Of a DNA stretch of 64,000 nucleotides, positions 1-10,222 are shown piece after piece. Both the position numbers and the translations under genes were made by a program. The first letter of the stretch is position 1. Each line of letters opens with the position of its first letter. A model generated the notes under the pieces. That model searched no databases and was not told the origin of the DNA. It saw only the letters and a program-made list of their open reading frames with translations. This stretch comes from Bacillota bacterium (GTDB taxonomy: Bacteria > Bacillota > Clostridia > Lachnospirales > Lachnospiraceae). The stretch is taken from positions 1-64,000 of the forward strand of contig JAUNDN010000004.1 in assembly GCA_030526045.1 (NCBI GenBank). Direction: 5' to 3'.

Positions 1-876
1 TTCAGCATCTGCATTGCCTTGTCCTTATTCTGGAACTGGGAACGCTCATTCTGACACTGTACCACGATTCCCGTGGGAATATGAGTGATTCTGATTGCCG
101 AGGAGGTCTTGTTAATGTGCTGTCCGCCTGCACCGCTGCTTCGGTAGGTATCAATCCTCAGATCATCATCATTGATCTCTACATCCACATCTTCCTCAAT
201 ATCCGGCATAACATCAAGGGATACGAAGGAGGTCTGGCGCTTACCCTGTGCATTGAAAGGTGAAATACGCACCAGTCTGTGCACACCCTTTTCGGATTTC
301 AAATATCCGTATGCGTTGGTACCGTTCACCTGGAAGGTAACTGACTTGATTCCCGCTTCATCGCCATCCAGATAATCCAGCACTTCTACCGAAAAGCCCT
401 TTTTCTCTGCCCATCTGGTATACATGCGGTACAGCATGGAACACCAATCGCAGCTTTCCGTACCGCCTGCACCTGCATTCAGTTTCAGAATGGCATTGTC
501 TGCATCATACTCTTCGGAAAGAAGGGTATTCATACGGATTTCCTCGTAAGTTGCAATGAATTCATCCAATTCCATCCTGATATCAGCCGCCAACTGGGCA
601 TCCTCTTCCTCATAGCCCATCTCGATCAGTGTTTCAATATCCTCATATTGATGTTCAAGACCTTCGATTGTCTCTACGATATCCTTTAAATTCTTAAGTT
701 CTTTCATTTTCTGGTTGGAAATGTCCGGATTATCCCAAAACCCGGGAGCCTCCATTTCCATTTCCAACTCTTCAATCTTCTTTGACTTAGCTGCTAAGTC
801 AAAGTGAATCCCTCACTTCCGCTAAAGGGCTCTTGTAAGTCTGGAGTTCATATTTCATCTGATCTAATTCAACCAC
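1..876 (-). CDS. prfB: Peptide chain release factor 2 (RF2), C-terminus cut by window edge
   Basis: Class I release factor that recognises UGA and UAA and triggers peptide release on the ribosome. The minus strand translates to RF2 signatures, including the peptidyl-hydrolysis GGQ motif in the stretch around 90-150 and the following motif [17 protein letters not shown] near the window edge. The gene is read in two frames. A GTG start at 876 (behind AGAGGTG) gives 25 codons and then an in-frame UGA at 801-799, after which the +1 frame continues through the rest of the protein. It lies 19 nt downstream of secA on the same strand, the usual prfB-secA neighbourhood. The C-terminal end lies outside the window. 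Confidence 0.95.
798..816 (-). promoter_or_regulatory. Programmed +1 ribosomal frameshift site of prfB
   Basis: On the minus strand the sequence reads AGGGATTCACTTTGAC. It holds an SD-like AGGGA, then the slippery CUU followed by in-frame UGA and C. This matches the well-known RF2 autoregulatory site (SD-like element, CUU UGA C). When RF2 is scarce the ribosome shifts +1 at CUU, skips the stop and makes full-length RF2. Seen directly; the function is taken from the known family behaviour. Confidence 0.9.
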
Positions 877-895
877 CTTGCGTCACCTCTTTCTT

Positions 896-3460
896 TTATT
901 TTCTTCCGCAGCACTGCTTATATTTCTTGCCACTGCCGCAGGGACAGGGATCATTCGGATAAATCTTTGCTGCTTCTCTCTTAACAGGTCCCCTGGAAAC
1001 GGAATCATCCTTGTTGGTTCCTGTCACCTTTGCCACCTGCTCTCTTTCCACCTTCTGCTCTACTCTTACGTGGAACAGCAGTCTGACCGTCTCCTCGCGG
1101 ATATTCTGTGTCATTTCATCAAACATATCATAGCCGCTCATCTTATATTCCACAAGAGGATCTCTCTGCCCATAAGCCTGAAGGCCAACGCCCTGACGAA
1201 GCTGATCCATATCATCAATATGGTCCATCCACTTTCTGTCAATGACCTTAAGAAGAATAACTCTTTCCAGTTCACGGATTGCCTCCGGCTCCGGGAATTC
1301 TGCTTCCTTTGCCTCATAAAGCTTAACAGCCTCTTCCTTCAGCTGCTGCTTTAAGGCATTCTTTTTGGGTTTATTGATGCGTCCTCTGTTGATTGGCTTA
1401 AGCGGAATGGTGGGAAGCAACAGTGTATTCAGTTCCTCCAGATTCCACTCATTGAAATCAGTGTCATCGCCGATAACAATATCAACGGCATTTTCCGTAA
1501 TATCCGTAATCATCTTGTAGATAACATCTCGCATACTCTCTCCGTTCAGTACACGCAGTCTTTCTTCATAGATGATTTCTCTTTGTTCATTCATCACCTG
1601 ATCGTATTCAAGCAGGTTCTTTCTGATACCAAAGTTGTTGTTTTCAATCTTCTTCTGTGCAGATTCAATGGCATTGGTCAGTGCCTTATGCTCAATTTCC
1701 TGTCCCTCCGGAATTCCAAGGGCATTAAACATGTTGATCAGACGCTCGGATCCGAACAGTCTCATCAGATCATCCTCAAGAGAAATGTAAAACTTGGATT
1801 CGCCGGGATCTCCCTGACGACCGGAACGACCACGGAGCTGATTGTCAATACGTCTGGATTCATGACGCTCCGTACCGATGATCTTAAGACCGCCTGCTTC
1901 CCTTGCAGCATCATCCAGCTTAATATCGGTACCACGTCCCGCCATGTTGGTAGCAATGGTAACTGCGCCGTGTACACCGGCATCTGCTACGATCTCTGCC
2001 TCCAGCTCATGGAACTTTGCATTCAGCACCTTGTGCTGGATTCCCCGCTTGGTCAACATTTTGCTTAATTCTTCCGATGCATCAATGGTAATCGTACCTA
2101 CCAGAACCGGCTGTCCCTTTTCATGTGCTTCCTTTACCGCGTCAACAATCGCGTTCAGCTTTTCTTTCCTGGTCTTGTATACCGCATCCTGCAGGTCCTT
2201 TCTTGCAACCGGCTTATTGGTCGGTATCTCTATAACATCCATTCCGTAAATATCGCGGAATTCCTTTTCTTCTGTAAGCGCTGTACCTGTCATACCGGAT
2301 TTCTTTTCAAATTTATTAAAGAAATTCTGAAAGGTGATGGTTGCAAGCGTCTTGCTTTCTCTCTTGACCTTAACATGTTCCTTGGCTTCAATTGCCTGAT
2401 GAAGTCCGTCGGAATAACGACGTCCCGGCATAATACGCCCGGTAAACTCATCTACGATCAAAACCTGGTCATCCTTAACCACATAATCCTGGTCACGGAA
2501 CATCAGGTTATTTGCGCGTAGCGCAAGGATAATGTTGTGCTGTATTTCAATGTTCTCCGGATCAGCAAGGTTCTCGATCTGGAAGAACTTTTCCACCTTC
2601 TCTACACCCTGTGCGGTAAGGTTGACCACCTTATCCTTCTCATTGACGATAAAGTCTCCGGTCTCCTCTCTTTCCACACCCATGATGGCATCCATCTTGG
2701 AAAGATCCTCCATGTCCTCGCCACGCTTCATCTGCTTTGCAAGGATGTCGCAGACCTCATAGAGCTTGGTTGACTTGCCGCTTTGGCCGGAAATAATAAG
2801 CGGGGTACGCGCTTCATCGATCAGAACCGAGTCCACCTCGTCGATAATAGCATAATGCAAATTTCTAAGTACCAGCTGTGCCTTATAGATGACCATATTA
2901 TCACGAAGATAATCAAAGCCCAGCTCGTTGTTTGTCACATAAGTAATATCACAGTTATAAGCTTCCCGGCGTTCCTCCGGCTTCATGTCGTTCAACACAA
3001 CACCTACCGTAAGTCCCAGAAACTCATGAACCTGTCCCATCCACTCAGCATCACGCTTTGCCAGATAATCGTTAACCGTTACGACATGTACACCTTTACC
3101 TTCCAGAGCATTTAAGTATGCCGGCAGAAGACAGGTCTGCGTTTTTCCTTCACCGGTTCTCATTTCAGCAATACGCCCCTGATGGAGAATAATACCACCG
3201 ATCAGCTGAACCCGGTAATGCTCTGTGTGTAGTACTCTTCTTGCAGCTTCCCTCACTACGGCAAAGGCCTCCGGAAGAAGGTCATCCAATGTCTCTCCCT
3301 CTGCCAGACGTTTCTTGAATTCTTCTGTCTTTCCTGAAAGCTCTGAATCCGATAATTCCAGCATGGAGGGTCTTAAGTCCTCGATTGCCTGTACGATTCC
3401 TTCTATGCGCTTTAGTTCTCTTTCGCTATGTGTTCCAAATACTTTTTGGATCAGATTCAT
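896..3460 (-). CDS. secA: Preprotein translocase ATPase SecA
   Basis: Motor ATPase of the Sec pathway; it pushes unfolded proteins through SecYEG. The 854-residue protein has Walker A (MRTGEGKT, about residues 98-105), the [15 protein letters not shown] helicase segment near 205, the MAGRGTDI motif and the [13 protein letters not shown] segment of the second helicase lobe. It ends in a SEC-C zinc-binding tail ([13 protein letters not shown]) used for SecB or ribosome contacts. Length is typical. It is followed on the same strand by prfB after 19 nt. Its partner secY is in the spc operon in this same window. Confidence 0.98.
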   Translation of the reverse strand: MNLIQKVFGTHSERELKRIEGIVQAIEDLRPSMLELSDSELSGKTEEFKKRLAEGETLDDLLPEAFAVVREAARRVLHTEHYRVQLIGGIILHQGRIAEMRTGEGKTQTCLLPAYLNALEGKGVHVVTVNDYLAKRDAEWMGQVHEFLGLTVGVVLNDMKPEERREAYNCDITYVTNNELGFDYLRDNMVIYKAQLVLRNLHYAIIDEVDSVLIDEARTPLIISGQSGKSTKLYEVCDILAKQMKRGEDMEDLSKMDAIMGVEREETGDFIVNEKDKVVNLTAQGVEKVEKFFQIENLADPENIEIQHNIILALRANNLMFRDQDYVVKDDQVLIVDEFTGRIMPGRRYSDGLHQAIEAKEHVKVKRESKTLATITFQNFFNKFEKKSGMTGTALTEEKEFRDIYGMDVIEIPTNKPVARKDLQDAVYKTRKEKLNAIVDAVKEAHEKGQPVLVGTITIDASEELSKMLTKRGIQHKVLNAKFHELEAEIVADAGVHGAVTIATNMAGRGTDIKLDDAAREAGGLKIIGTERHESRRIDNQLRGRSGRQGDPGESKFYISLEDDLMRLFGSERLINMFNALGIPEGQEIEHKALTNAIESAQKKIENNNFGIRKNLLEYDQVMNEQREIIYEERLRVLNGESMRDVIYKMITDITENAVDIVIGDDTDFNEWNLEELNTLLLPTIPLKPINRGRINKPKKNALKQQLKEEAVKLYEAKEAEFPEPEAIRELERVILLKVIDRKWMDHIDDMDQLRQGVGLQAYGQRDPLVEYKMSGYDMFDEMTQNIREETVRLLFHVRVEQKVEREQVAKVTGTNKDDSVSRGPVKREAAKIYPNDPCPCGSGKKYKQCCGRK

Positions 3461-3481
3461 CTCTATACCTCTCTAACCAAA

Positions 3482-3522
3482 CAAAAAACTGCAAATCTTA
3501 TTGTATCAGATTTGCAGCTTTT
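3482..3522 (-). terminator. Intrinsic terminator after trpB2
   Basis: A 10-bp perfect stem (CTGCAAATCT / AGATTTGCAG, 3489-3498 with 3508-3517) and a 9-nt loop, followed on the minus strand by six Us. It lies between the trpB2 stop and the secA start, so it separates the two transcripts. Confidence 0.85.
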
Positions 3523-3554
3523 ATTCAACTATTCAAATATTATCATTCTATAAA

Positions 3555-4943
3555 CTAAATCTCATTTCCGGGAAATTGGGGGACATTTGCAAGCCCTTTC
3601 ATAATCTCCTCATCTGTGGGAATGTAATCTGACATTTCCCCATTATTGAAGCGCTCATAAGCCACCATATCAAAATATCCTGTTCCGGTAAGACCAAAGA
3701 GAATTGTCTTTTCCTCTCCTGTCTCCTTGCACTTAAGAGCTTCGTCAATGGCAACTCTGATTGCGTGGGAGCTTTCCGGTGCAGGAAGAATCCCTTCCAC
3801 TCTTGCGAATTGTTCTGCTGCCGCAAATACTGCAGTCTGCTCTACGCTGGTTGCTTCCATCAGCCCGTCATGATACAGCTGGGAAAGAATGGAACTCATG
3901 CCGTGATAGCGAAGGCCTCCTGCATGATTGGGAGCTGGAATAAATCCGCTTCCTAAGGTGTACATCTTTGCAAGCGGACAGACCTTTCCGGTATCACAGA
4001 AGTCATAGACATATTTACCTCTTGTAAAGCTCGGACAAGATGCAGGCTCTACGGCGATGAATCTGTAATCAGCTTCTCCCCTTAACTTTTCGCCCATGAA
4101 CGGGGAAATCAAGCCGCCAAGATTGGAACCGCCTCCGGCACAGCCGATGATGATATCCGGCTTAATACCGTATTTATCCATTGCAGCCTTTGCCTCCAAA
4201 CCGATTACCGACTGGTGAAGCAGTACCTGATTCAAGACAGAACCAAGAACATACCGATACCCCTCCTGGGTCACAGCTGCTTCCACAGCTTCCGAGATGG
4301 CACATCCAAGGCTTCCCGTAGTTCCGGGGAACTCCTCCAGAATCTTGCGTCCCACCTGTGTCGTATTAGAAGGAGATGGGGTCACATTTGCCCCGTATGT
4401 TCTCATAACCTCTCTTCGGAAGGGCTTCTGCTCATAAGAGCACTTCACCATGTATACTTGACAATCCAGGTCAAGGTATGCACATGCCATGGAGAGTGCC
4501 GTTCCCCACTGTCCTGCTCCGGTTTCTGTGGTCACACCCTTAAGCCCCTGCTTCTTTGCATAATAAGCCTGTGCAATTGCAGAGTTCAGCTTGTGGCTTC
4601 CGCTGGTGTTATTTCCTTCAAATTTATAATAAATCTTTGCCGGTGTTTTCAGCTTTTCTTCCAGACAGTATGCACGTACCAGCGGTGAAGGTCTGTACAT
4701 CTTATAGAAGCTTCTGATCTCCTCCGGAATTTCAATGTAGGCTGTTGTGTCATCAAGCTCCTGCCTGCAAAGCTCATCACAGAAGATTCCCTTTAATTCA
4801 TCAAAGGTGACAGGCTTTAAGGTCCCCGGGTTTAAAAGTGGTGCCGGCTTGGTCTTCATATCCGCCCGCACATTGTACCAACTCTTTGGCATCTCATTTT
4901 CTTCCAGATAGATCTTGTAAGGGATTTTCTTTGTTTCACTCAT
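3555..4943 (-). CDS. TrpB2-type (TrpB-like) pyridoxal-phosphate tryptophan synthase beta chain
   Basis: Fold-type II PLP enzyme that joins indole and serine to give tryptophan, or acts as an indole-salvage form of TrpB. The 462-residue chain is longer than classic TrpB (about 400) and has the extended N-terminus of the TrpB2 subgroup. The PLP lysine sits in GSHKLN (Lys118), ETGAGQWG follows near 140, and the phosphate-binding loop is GCAGGGSNLGG (267-277). The RBS is GGAGGAGCAAC before ATG. No trpA or other trp gene is next to it, which suits indole salvage. A T-box with a UGG specifier sits upstream, so expression should rise when charged tRNA-Trp is low. Confidence 0.9.
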   Translation of the reverse strand: MSETKKIPYKIYLEENEMPKSWYNVRADMKTKPAPLLNPGTLKPVTFDELKGIFCDELCRQELDDTTAYIEIPEEIRSFYKMYRPSPLVRAYCLEEKLKTPAKIYYKFEGNNTSGSHKLNSAIAQAYYAKKQGLKGVTTETGAGQWGTALSMACAYLDLDCQVYMVKCSYEQKPFRREVMRTYGANVTPSPSNTTQVGRKILEEFPGTTGSLGCAISEAVEAAVTQEGYRYVLGSVLNQVLLHQSVIGLEAKAAMDKYGIKPDIIIGCAGGGSNLGGLISPFMGEKLRGEADYRFIAVEPASCPSFTRGKYVYDFCDTGKVCPLAKMYTLGSGFIPAPNHAGGLRYHGMSSILSQLYHDGLMEATSVEQTAVFAAAEQFARVEGILPAPESSHAIRVAIDEALKCKETGEEKTILFGLTGTGYFDMVAYERFNNGEMSDYIPTDEEIMKGLANVPQFPGNEI

Positions 4944-5086
4944 GTTGCTCCTCCATTCTGCGCCATGCGCTGTTAAAATAGGTTTGATGGTACGGATTGA
5001 GAGGTGCCAATTGCGTTGATTTCCGCATCAGACTCGCAGCAAAGCTGCTCGTTGTTGCGGTATTCGCCGGATGGGCGTGTACATGC

Positions 5087-5345
5087 ACAAAAAACTCCTG
5101 TCCCAATCCAATGCTGGGACAAGAGTAAAATCTCCTGCGGTGCCACCCGGCTTGATGCTTATCTGCATCCGCTCATCGCATACTATCATATGCTGAATTT
5201 GGTAACGAAGTGTCCTCTCCGTCTCGTCTACTTGCGACCGGCTTTCGACTCGCCCTCAGAAGTCCATTCCACTAAGCTGTCTACACCGCTTCCCACCAAC
5301 TGCGGCTCTCTGTGGTAAACCTGACCTAATGTACTCACTCTTCTT
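5087..5345 (-). promoter_or_regulatory. T-box riboswitch, tryptophan (UGG specifier), upstream of trpB2
   Basis: The minus strand has the T-box core GGGTGGCACCGC and a terminator (11-bp stem 5095-5105 with 5115-5125, followed by a U-run 5087-5094). In stem I the region reads GTGGAATGGACTT. Taking the usual GAA-specifier-A layout, the specifier is UGG (Trp), which agrees with the downstream trpB2. Uncharged tRNA-Trp should favour the antiterminator and turn the gene on. The 140 nt between terminator and ATG hold only small palindromes and the RBS. Confidence 0.88.
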
Positions 5346-5363
5346 CAATGGTTTATGTCCTCA

Positions 5364-5392
5364 TTTATAGCATAGGACACTGTTTATGTCAA
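5364..5392 (-). promoter_or_regulatory. SigA-type promoter of the trpB2 T-box transcript
   Basis: TTGACA (5392-5387), a 17-nt spacer and TATAAA (5369-5364) on the minus strand, placed just before T-box stem I. A near-consensus housekeeping promoter. Confidence 0.8.
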
Positions 5393-5435
5393 GTATCTTT
5401 TCAAAATTACCAGATTACTTATTCATCCGGTTTTG

Positions 5436-5472
5436 TTGCTTTTTCATCCAATCAGTGTTATTATTTTAACGA
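5436..5472 (+). promoter_or_regulatory. ptb-buk promoter overlapping a Rex-like palindrome
   Basis: TTGCTT (5436-5441), a 17-nt spacer and TATTAT (5459-5464) form a plausible promoter for ptb. The -10 box lies inside GTGTTATTATTTTAACGA (5455-5472), which matches 11 of the 14 fixed positions of the Rex consensus TTGTTAA-N4-TTAACAA. Rex is the NADH-sensing repressor of fermentation genes in Firmicutes and a site covering -10 to +1 would block transcription. The promoter and the operator are inferences from sequence match. Confidence 0.45.
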
Positions 5473-5579
5473 TGTGATTTTTTAAAATTATTTAAATAAT
5501 AAATTTTTATGAGGTAAAAGGGTTGCGAAATATTTCAACCTATTACAATGCCGCCAAAGCGGCAGAAAGAGAGGAAAAA

Positions 5580-6497
5580 ATGAGTAAAACATTCTCCGAT
5601 TTAATTGCCAAGGTAAACGAATGCGGCACCAAAAAGGTTGCTGTTGCCGTAGCGCAGGACTCCGCAGTTCTAGAAGCAGTCAAGGCAGCAAAGGAAAAAG
5701 GAATTGCCGATGCTATTTTGGTCGGCGATGAAAAAAAGATCAGAGAGATCGCAGATTCTCTCAAGATTGATCTGAGCGATTTTGAGATCATCAATGTAGA
5801 GGACGTTACGGAAGCAGCTCTCACCGCTGTCAAGCTGGTACATGATGGTAAAGCGGACATGTATATGAAGGGTCTCATTGATACAAAGGGATTCCTAAAG
5901 AGCGTGCTTGATAAGGAGGTTGGTCTTCGTACCGGAAAGCCTTTGTCCCATGTTTGCGTATTTGATGTTGAAGGAATTGATCACCTTCTTTTCCTTACCG
6001 ATGTTGCTTTCATCCCTTACCCTACTCTGGAGGATAAGGTCAATATCATTCAAAATACCCTTGAAATCACAAAGGCCTGCGGAATTGAAAATCCTAAGGT
6101 TGCTCCTCTTGCCGCCGTTGAGGTGGTAAATCCCAAAATGCCTGTTACCGTAGAAGCCGCTGAACTCACACAGATGAACAAGGACGGAAAGATTACCGGA
6201 TGTATCGTTGACGGTCCTCTCTCCTTAGATCTTGCTATTGATCCTGAAGCTGCAAAACATAAGGGTGCAACAGACAGAGCTATTCAGGGAGATGCAGATA
6301 TCCTTCTCTTCCCGGACATCCATGCCGGAAATCTTGTTTACAAGGCAATGGTACATACCGCTAAGGTTGTAAACGGTAATATCCTTACGGGAACCAAGGC
6401 TCCTGTCATCCTGACCTCCCGTTCTGATTCAATGGAAGTTAAGGTAAATTCTCTTGCACTTGGCGCTGTTGTAGCCGAGGCTATGAAAAATAATTAA
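5580..6497 (+). CDS. ptb: Phosphate butyryltransferase
   Basis: Converts butyryl-CoA and phosphate to butyryl-phosphate and CoA, the first step of the kinase route to butyrate. The 305-residue cytosolic protein belongs to the PTA/PTB family, with typical segments MYMKGLIDTKGFLKSVLDK and ADILLFPDIHAGNLVYK. The ATG at 5580 (MSKTFSDLIAK) is chosen over an upstream TTG extension because it follows AGAGAGGAAAAA, and family members are about 300 residues. buk starts 21 nt after its stop, so the two form an operon. Confidence 0.95.
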   Translation: MSKTFSDLIAKVNECGTKKVAVAVAQDSAVLEAVKAAKEKGIADAILVGDEKKIREIADSLKIDLSDFEIINVEDVTEAALTAVKLVHDGKADMYMKGLIDTKGFLKSVLDKEVGLRTGKPLSHVCVFDVEGIDHLLFLTDVAFIPYPTLEDKVNIIQNTLEITKACGIENPKVAPLAAVEVVNPKMPVTVEAAELTQMNKDGKITGCIVDGPLSLDLAIDPEAAKHKGATDRAIQGDADILLFPDIHAGNLVYKAMVHTAKVVNGNILTGTKAPVILTSRSDSMEVKVNSLALGAVVAEAMKNN

Positions 6498-6518
6498 TTC
6501 ATATTTGGAGGTAAGCAA

Positions 6519-7586
6519 ATGGCTATTAAAAGTTTAATTATCAATCCCGGTTCCACTTCCACTAAGATTGGCGTATTTGAAGATGAAACCCTTTTGTTTG
6601 AAGAAACACTTCGCCATTCTACTGAGGAGATTGCTCAATATGCAAGTATTGTAGATCAGAAAGATTTCCGCAAGCAGATTATTCTCGATTTACTGAATGA
6701 AAAGAATTTTGACATCAAATCCCTTCAGGTTGTTGTGGGACGCGGTGGCATGTTGAAGCCGATCCCCGGCGGTACCTATGCTGTCAGTGATGCACTTTTG
6801 GAGGATTTGAAAATCGGCAAGCAGGGTCAGCATGCTTCCAACCTAGGTGGTATCCTTGCAAGAGAAATCGGCGATTCCATCGGTGTTCCCTCCTATATCG
6901 TAGATCCTGTTGTGGTTGATGAGCTGATGCCCATCTCCAGATACTCAGGCGTTCCCGAGCTTCCCCGCACCAGCGTATTCCATGCACTGAATCAGAAGGC
7001 TGTTGCAAAACGTTACGCAAAGGAGCAGGGAAAAGCATATGATTCCTTAAATCTGGTTGTTGTACATATGGGAGGCGGTGTTTCTGTCGGTGCTCATGAA
7101 AAGGGTCGCGTTATTGATGTATTCAATGCTCTAGATGGCGACGGTGCTTTTTCTCCTGAAAGAGCCGGTGCGGTTCCCTCAGGCGCACTGATTAAAATGT
7201 GCTTCTCCGGACAGTATACCGAAAAAGAAGTTTACAAGAAGATTGTCGGAAACGGCGGTTTTAATGCTTACGTGGGAACCAATGATATGCGCGATGTAGA
7301 AAAGATGGTTCAAAACGGGGACAAAAAAGCAGAAGAAGTACGAGAAGCATTTATCATGCAGGTTGCTAAAAATATCGGCTCCATGGCATGCGTTTTGAAA
7401 GGCAAGGTTGATCAAATCATCATTACCGGCGGTATTGCATACGACAAGGTTGTAGTGGCAGGCCTTACCGAAAGAGCCGGATTCATTGCTCCCATTACCG
7501 TATATCCCGGGGAGGATGAACTTCTTGCTCTTGCGCAGGGTGCTCTGCGCGTGATGAACGGCGAAGAAAAGGCTATGGAGTATTAA
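6519..7586 (+). CDS. buk: Butyrate kinase
   Basis: Transfers phosphate from butyryl-phosphate to ADP, giving butyrate and ATP. The 355-residue protein is an ASKHA-fold acyl kinase: the phosphate-1 motif [12 protein letters not shown] is at the N-terminus, [16 protein letters not shown] near 185 and the adenosine motif [10 protein letters not shown] near 300. The RBS is GGAGGTAAGCAA. It is the second gene of the ptb-buk operon and is followed by a strong terminator. The pair shows that the organism can make butyrate by the kinase route rather than only by CoA transfer. Confidence 0.96.
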   Translation: MAIKSLIINPGSTSTKIGVFEDETLLFEETLRHSTEEIAQYASIVDQKDFRKQIILDLLNEKNFDIKSLQVVVGRGGMLKPIPGGTYAVSDALLEDLKIGKQGQHASNLGGILAREIGDSIGVPSYIVDPVVVDELMPISRYSGVPELPRTSVFHALNQKAVAKRYAKEQGKAYDSLNLVVVHMGGGVSVGAHEKGRVIDVFNALDGDGAFSPERAGAVPSGALIKMCFSGQYTEKEVYKKIVGNGGFNAYVGTNDMRDVEKMVQNGDKKAEEVREAFIMQVAKNIGSMACVLKGKVDQIIITGGIAYDKVVVAGLTERAGFIAPITVYPGEDELLALAQGALRVMNGEEKAMEY

Positions 7587-7610
7587 TCAATCGCTTACGC
7601 ATTAAATTAA

Positions 7611-7650
7611 GCCCGCATTTCATTGATACAATGAAATGCGAGCTTCTTTT
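7611..7650 (+). terminator. Intrinsic terminator of ptb-buk
   Basis: Stem GCCCGCATTTCATTG (7611-7625) with CAATGAAATGCGAGC (7629-7643), a 3-nt loop and a following U-rich TTCTTTT. It sits between convergent buk and the GH20 gene and may also act weakly on the other strand. Confidence 0.88.
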
Positions 7651-7674
7651 ATGGTCGCTTGTTATCCCTATATA

Positions 7675-8721
7675 TCAGTGTTTGGGATTGAAAGCACCAA
7701 GCAGCACATGCATTCTGTCTACCTCTTTTTCATTATATGGGGCCTGCGGTTCATCTGACCAGAGACAGAACATGCTGCCAACAGGCTTTCTTTTCTTCAT
7801 GGACGATGCAACCGGACTTTCTTCGTTTTTCATAGCATCCAGAGAAGTCTGATAGGTGAAAACGGAATTTTCGTTCTCCTTTGTTGTTCTTCCAAGCACA
7901 TAATACCAGTTACAGTTCGTGTCAAGTATCTGATGCCCTTGTTCTTCCAAAAAAGAAACCGGTGCAAGATCATAGGCATCCCAACCGGGACTCCAATAGG
8001 AAACTATAATATCTTTATCCAATGTTCCGGCAGAAAGATCCTGATTGTAATAGACGCCGTCGTTAAACATGACCGGTGTCATACCGGCTGATTTGATCAT
8101 ACGGGCAATATCATTCACATAAGCAATGAATCTATCATAACGGTATTCTTTCGGATTCTGAAGAGATGCAAATCCGGATGTCAATACATCATTTGCATAT
8201 TCATCGCTTCCCAAATTTAAATAGCGGCAGCCTTTTTCCGAAAACCAACTAATCAGCTTTTGAAGAAGTGCTTTCGTAAACCCCACAGCCTCCTGATTAT
8301 CAAGGTCAACGGTGGTCTTAGAGTCTCTATATGCAGGAGAAGAGATACCCAAATACTCCATGGCCGTTAAGAGCGCATCCATGTGCCCGGGCGAATTTAA
8401 GAGCGGCATCACCTGAATGCCTTTCTCATTTGCATAACTGATCAGTGTCTCTACTTCTCCTTGCGTAAGTTCATTTGTACCATTATCGCAAAATACAACG
8501 TTCCCTTCATGGATTGCTCTTTTTACGTCATCACTTGCATATACCTTTTGGTCTGTCTCAACAGTCATATCATCAAGAAGGAAGCGATACCCGTCATTTC
8601 CGACAGCAAGTTCCAGCATGTTATATCCGGCCTGCGCCATCACATCAACCAGATCCGTCAGCTGTGTTAAGGAATAATATTTTCTTCCGTTATCTATGTG
8701 AAAAGCCTTTATGTATTCCAT
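7675..8721 (-). CDS. Glycoside hydrolase family 20 (beta-N-acetylhexosaminidase-like)
   Basis: A 348-residue TIM-barrel enzyme with the GH20 catalytic pair Asp173-Glu174 in LNLGSDEY. GH20 enzymes use the substrate acetamido group as nucleophile and release terminal GlcNAc or GalNAc, or lacto-N-biose in some members. There is no signal peptide and no N-terminal GH20b domain, so it is a compact cytosolic form that probably acts on imported oligosaccharides. Other visible segments are MPLLNSPGHMDALL (about 105-118) and the C-terminal CLWSDEPQAPY. The gene ends convergently with buk and follows trkH by 14 nt, without obvious functional link. Confidence 0.85.
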   Translation of the reverse strand: MEYIKAFHIDNGRKYYSLTQLTDLVDVMAQAGYNMLELAVGNDGYRFLLDDMTVETDQKVYASDDVKRAIHEGNVVFCDNGTNELTQGEVETLISYANEKGIQVMPLLNSPGHMDALLTAMEYLGISSPAYRDSKTTVDLDNQEAVGFTKALLQKLISWFSEKGCRYLNLGSDEYANDVLTSGFASLQNPKEYRYDRFIAYVNDIARMIKSAGMTPVMFNDGVYYNQDLSAGTLDKDIIVSYWSPGWDAYDLAPVSFLEEQGHQILDTNCNWYYVLGRTTKENENSVFTYQTSLDAMKNEESPVASSMKKRKPVGSMFCLWSDEPQAPYNEKEVDRMHVLLGAFNPKH

Positions 8722-8735
8722 AAAAATCTCCCTTT

Positions 8736-10175
8736 CTATTTGTCGTGTGTAGATCTGGCAAACAATAAAAACATGGGGAATATCTCCAGTCTTCCGGTCA
8801 GCATTGCAATGGAAAGGAGCACCTGTGCCCAGTCAGAATAAACACTGTAATTTGCCATTGGTCCCACCAGGGCAAGTCCCGGTCCGATATTGTTAAAGCA
8901 GGCAAGAACAGCTGTCAGGTTGGTGGTCATATCCTTGCCATCCAATGATATGATCCAGGTAAACATACAGACCAGAATCAAATAGACAGCCGCATAAATC
9001 TTGGTAGAGTTCAAAGTCTCCTTATCCACCGGTTTTCCATCCACTCTTACGGTAATCACGGCCTTCGGGGTAATGATATGCCGAATTTCCGCCAAAAAGG
9101 CTTTGAGCAGAATAATCACTCTGGAAACCTTAAAGCCGCCTCCAGTCGAACCCGCGCAGGCACCGATAATCATGAGAAGCACCAGTGTGTGCTTTGAGAA
9201 TTCCGGCCAGGCATCAAAATCCACTGTGGCAAAGCCTGAAGTGGTCATGATACTGGAAACCTGGAAAAACGCATTTCTGATCGTGGTGCCGATTCCCGTA
9301 AGCCTGTCAAAAGTATTTACAGTAATCGCAATGGTCTCAAAAAGCACAATGCCGAAATAAACCTTTACTTCCTCCGACTTTACTACATCCTTTAATTTTT
9401 TTAAAAGTATAAGATGATACACATTGAAATTCACACCGAACAGCAACATAAAAACGCCGACTACAATCTCTATGTAAGCACTGTTATATCCTGCAATTCC
9501 GGCAGAGCTGACTGCAAAACCACCGGTACCTGCCGTTCCGAACGCAATACAGAAGCTGTCAAACACCGGCATCCTTCCGCACACGAGCAGAAGGATCAAA
9601 AGCAAAGTCATCACCGTATAGATTCCGTACAAAATCATGGAAGTCGTCCGCATTCTGGGAACCAGCTTTCCCGCCGTAGGTCCCGGCACCTCTGCACGAA
9701 CAAGGTGCATGGAATTGTCATTTTCCATGGGCATGACCATAAGCACAAACACAAGCACGCCCATACCACCGATCCAGTGCGTAAAGCTTCTCCAGAAAAG
9801 GACTCCATGCCCCAACTGCGCAGGCTCTGCAAGCACCGAAGCTCCCGTAGTCGTAAAGCCGGATACAATTTCAAACAAAGCATTCCAGTATGAGGGAAAT
9901 CCTCCTGCCAAGTAAAGCGGCAGGGCTCCGATCAGAGAAATAATGATCCATGCCGCTGCTACAATAAAATACCCGTCTCTGCTACTCATTCTCTTATCAG
10001 ACTGTTTTACAGAAGAGAAAGCCAGTCCTATGACAAGAGCAGGTATGATGGTACACGCAAAAGCCGGTGCATCCCCATCACCATAATACAGAGCCAGCAA
10101 AAAAGCGGGCACCATAAGAGCCACCTCTATTAATATAATCTTACCGATAATACTGATGATCTTTCTTTTATTCAT
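8736..10175 (-). CDS. trkH: Potassium uptake membrane subunit TrkH/KtrB family
   Basis: Ion-conducting subunit of Trk/Ktr potassium uptake. The 479-residue hydrophobic protein has the four-repeat P-loop pattern, with filter-like segments such as SGFTTTGASV, FGTAGTGGFAVS, TTSGFATVDFD and FNNIGPGLA. Length matches TrkH. It lies 47 nt downstream of trkA, its regulatory partner, and the two form an operon. Confidence 0.93.
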   Translation of the reverse strand: MNKRKIISIIGKIILIEVALMVPAFLLALYYGDGDAPAFACTIIPALVIGLAFSSVKQSDKRMSSRDGYFIVAAAWIIISLIGALPLYLAGGFPSYWNALFEIVSGFTTTGASVLAEPAQLGHGVLFWRSFTHWIGGMGVLVFVLMVMPMENDNSMHLVRAEVPGPTAGKLVPRMRTTSMILYGIYTVMTLLLILLLVCGRMPVFDSFCIAFGTAGTGGFAVSSAGIAGYNSAYIEIVVGVFMLLFGVNFNVYHLILLKKLKDVVKSEEVKVYFGIVLFETIAITVNTFDRLTGIGTTIRNAFFQVSSIMTTSGFATVDFDAWPEFSKHTLVLLMIIGACAGSTGGGFKVSRVIILLKAFLAEIRHIITPKAVITVRVDGKPVDKETLNSTKIYAAVYLILVCMFTWIISLDGKDMTTNLTAVLACFNNIGPGLALVGPMANYSVYSDWAQVLLSIAMLTGRLEIFPMFLLFARSTHDK

Positions 10176-10222
10176 GTCAATATAAGCCTTTCTGATATCC
10201 CTATCCGCACACTTCCCTTATC

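Noticed and set aside
5523..5579. Upstream in-frame extension of ptb (MRNISTYYNAAKAAERE...)
   Set aside because: It starts at a non-ATG codon without a good RBS, and the ATG at 5580 has AGAGAGG at the right distance and gives the normal family length.
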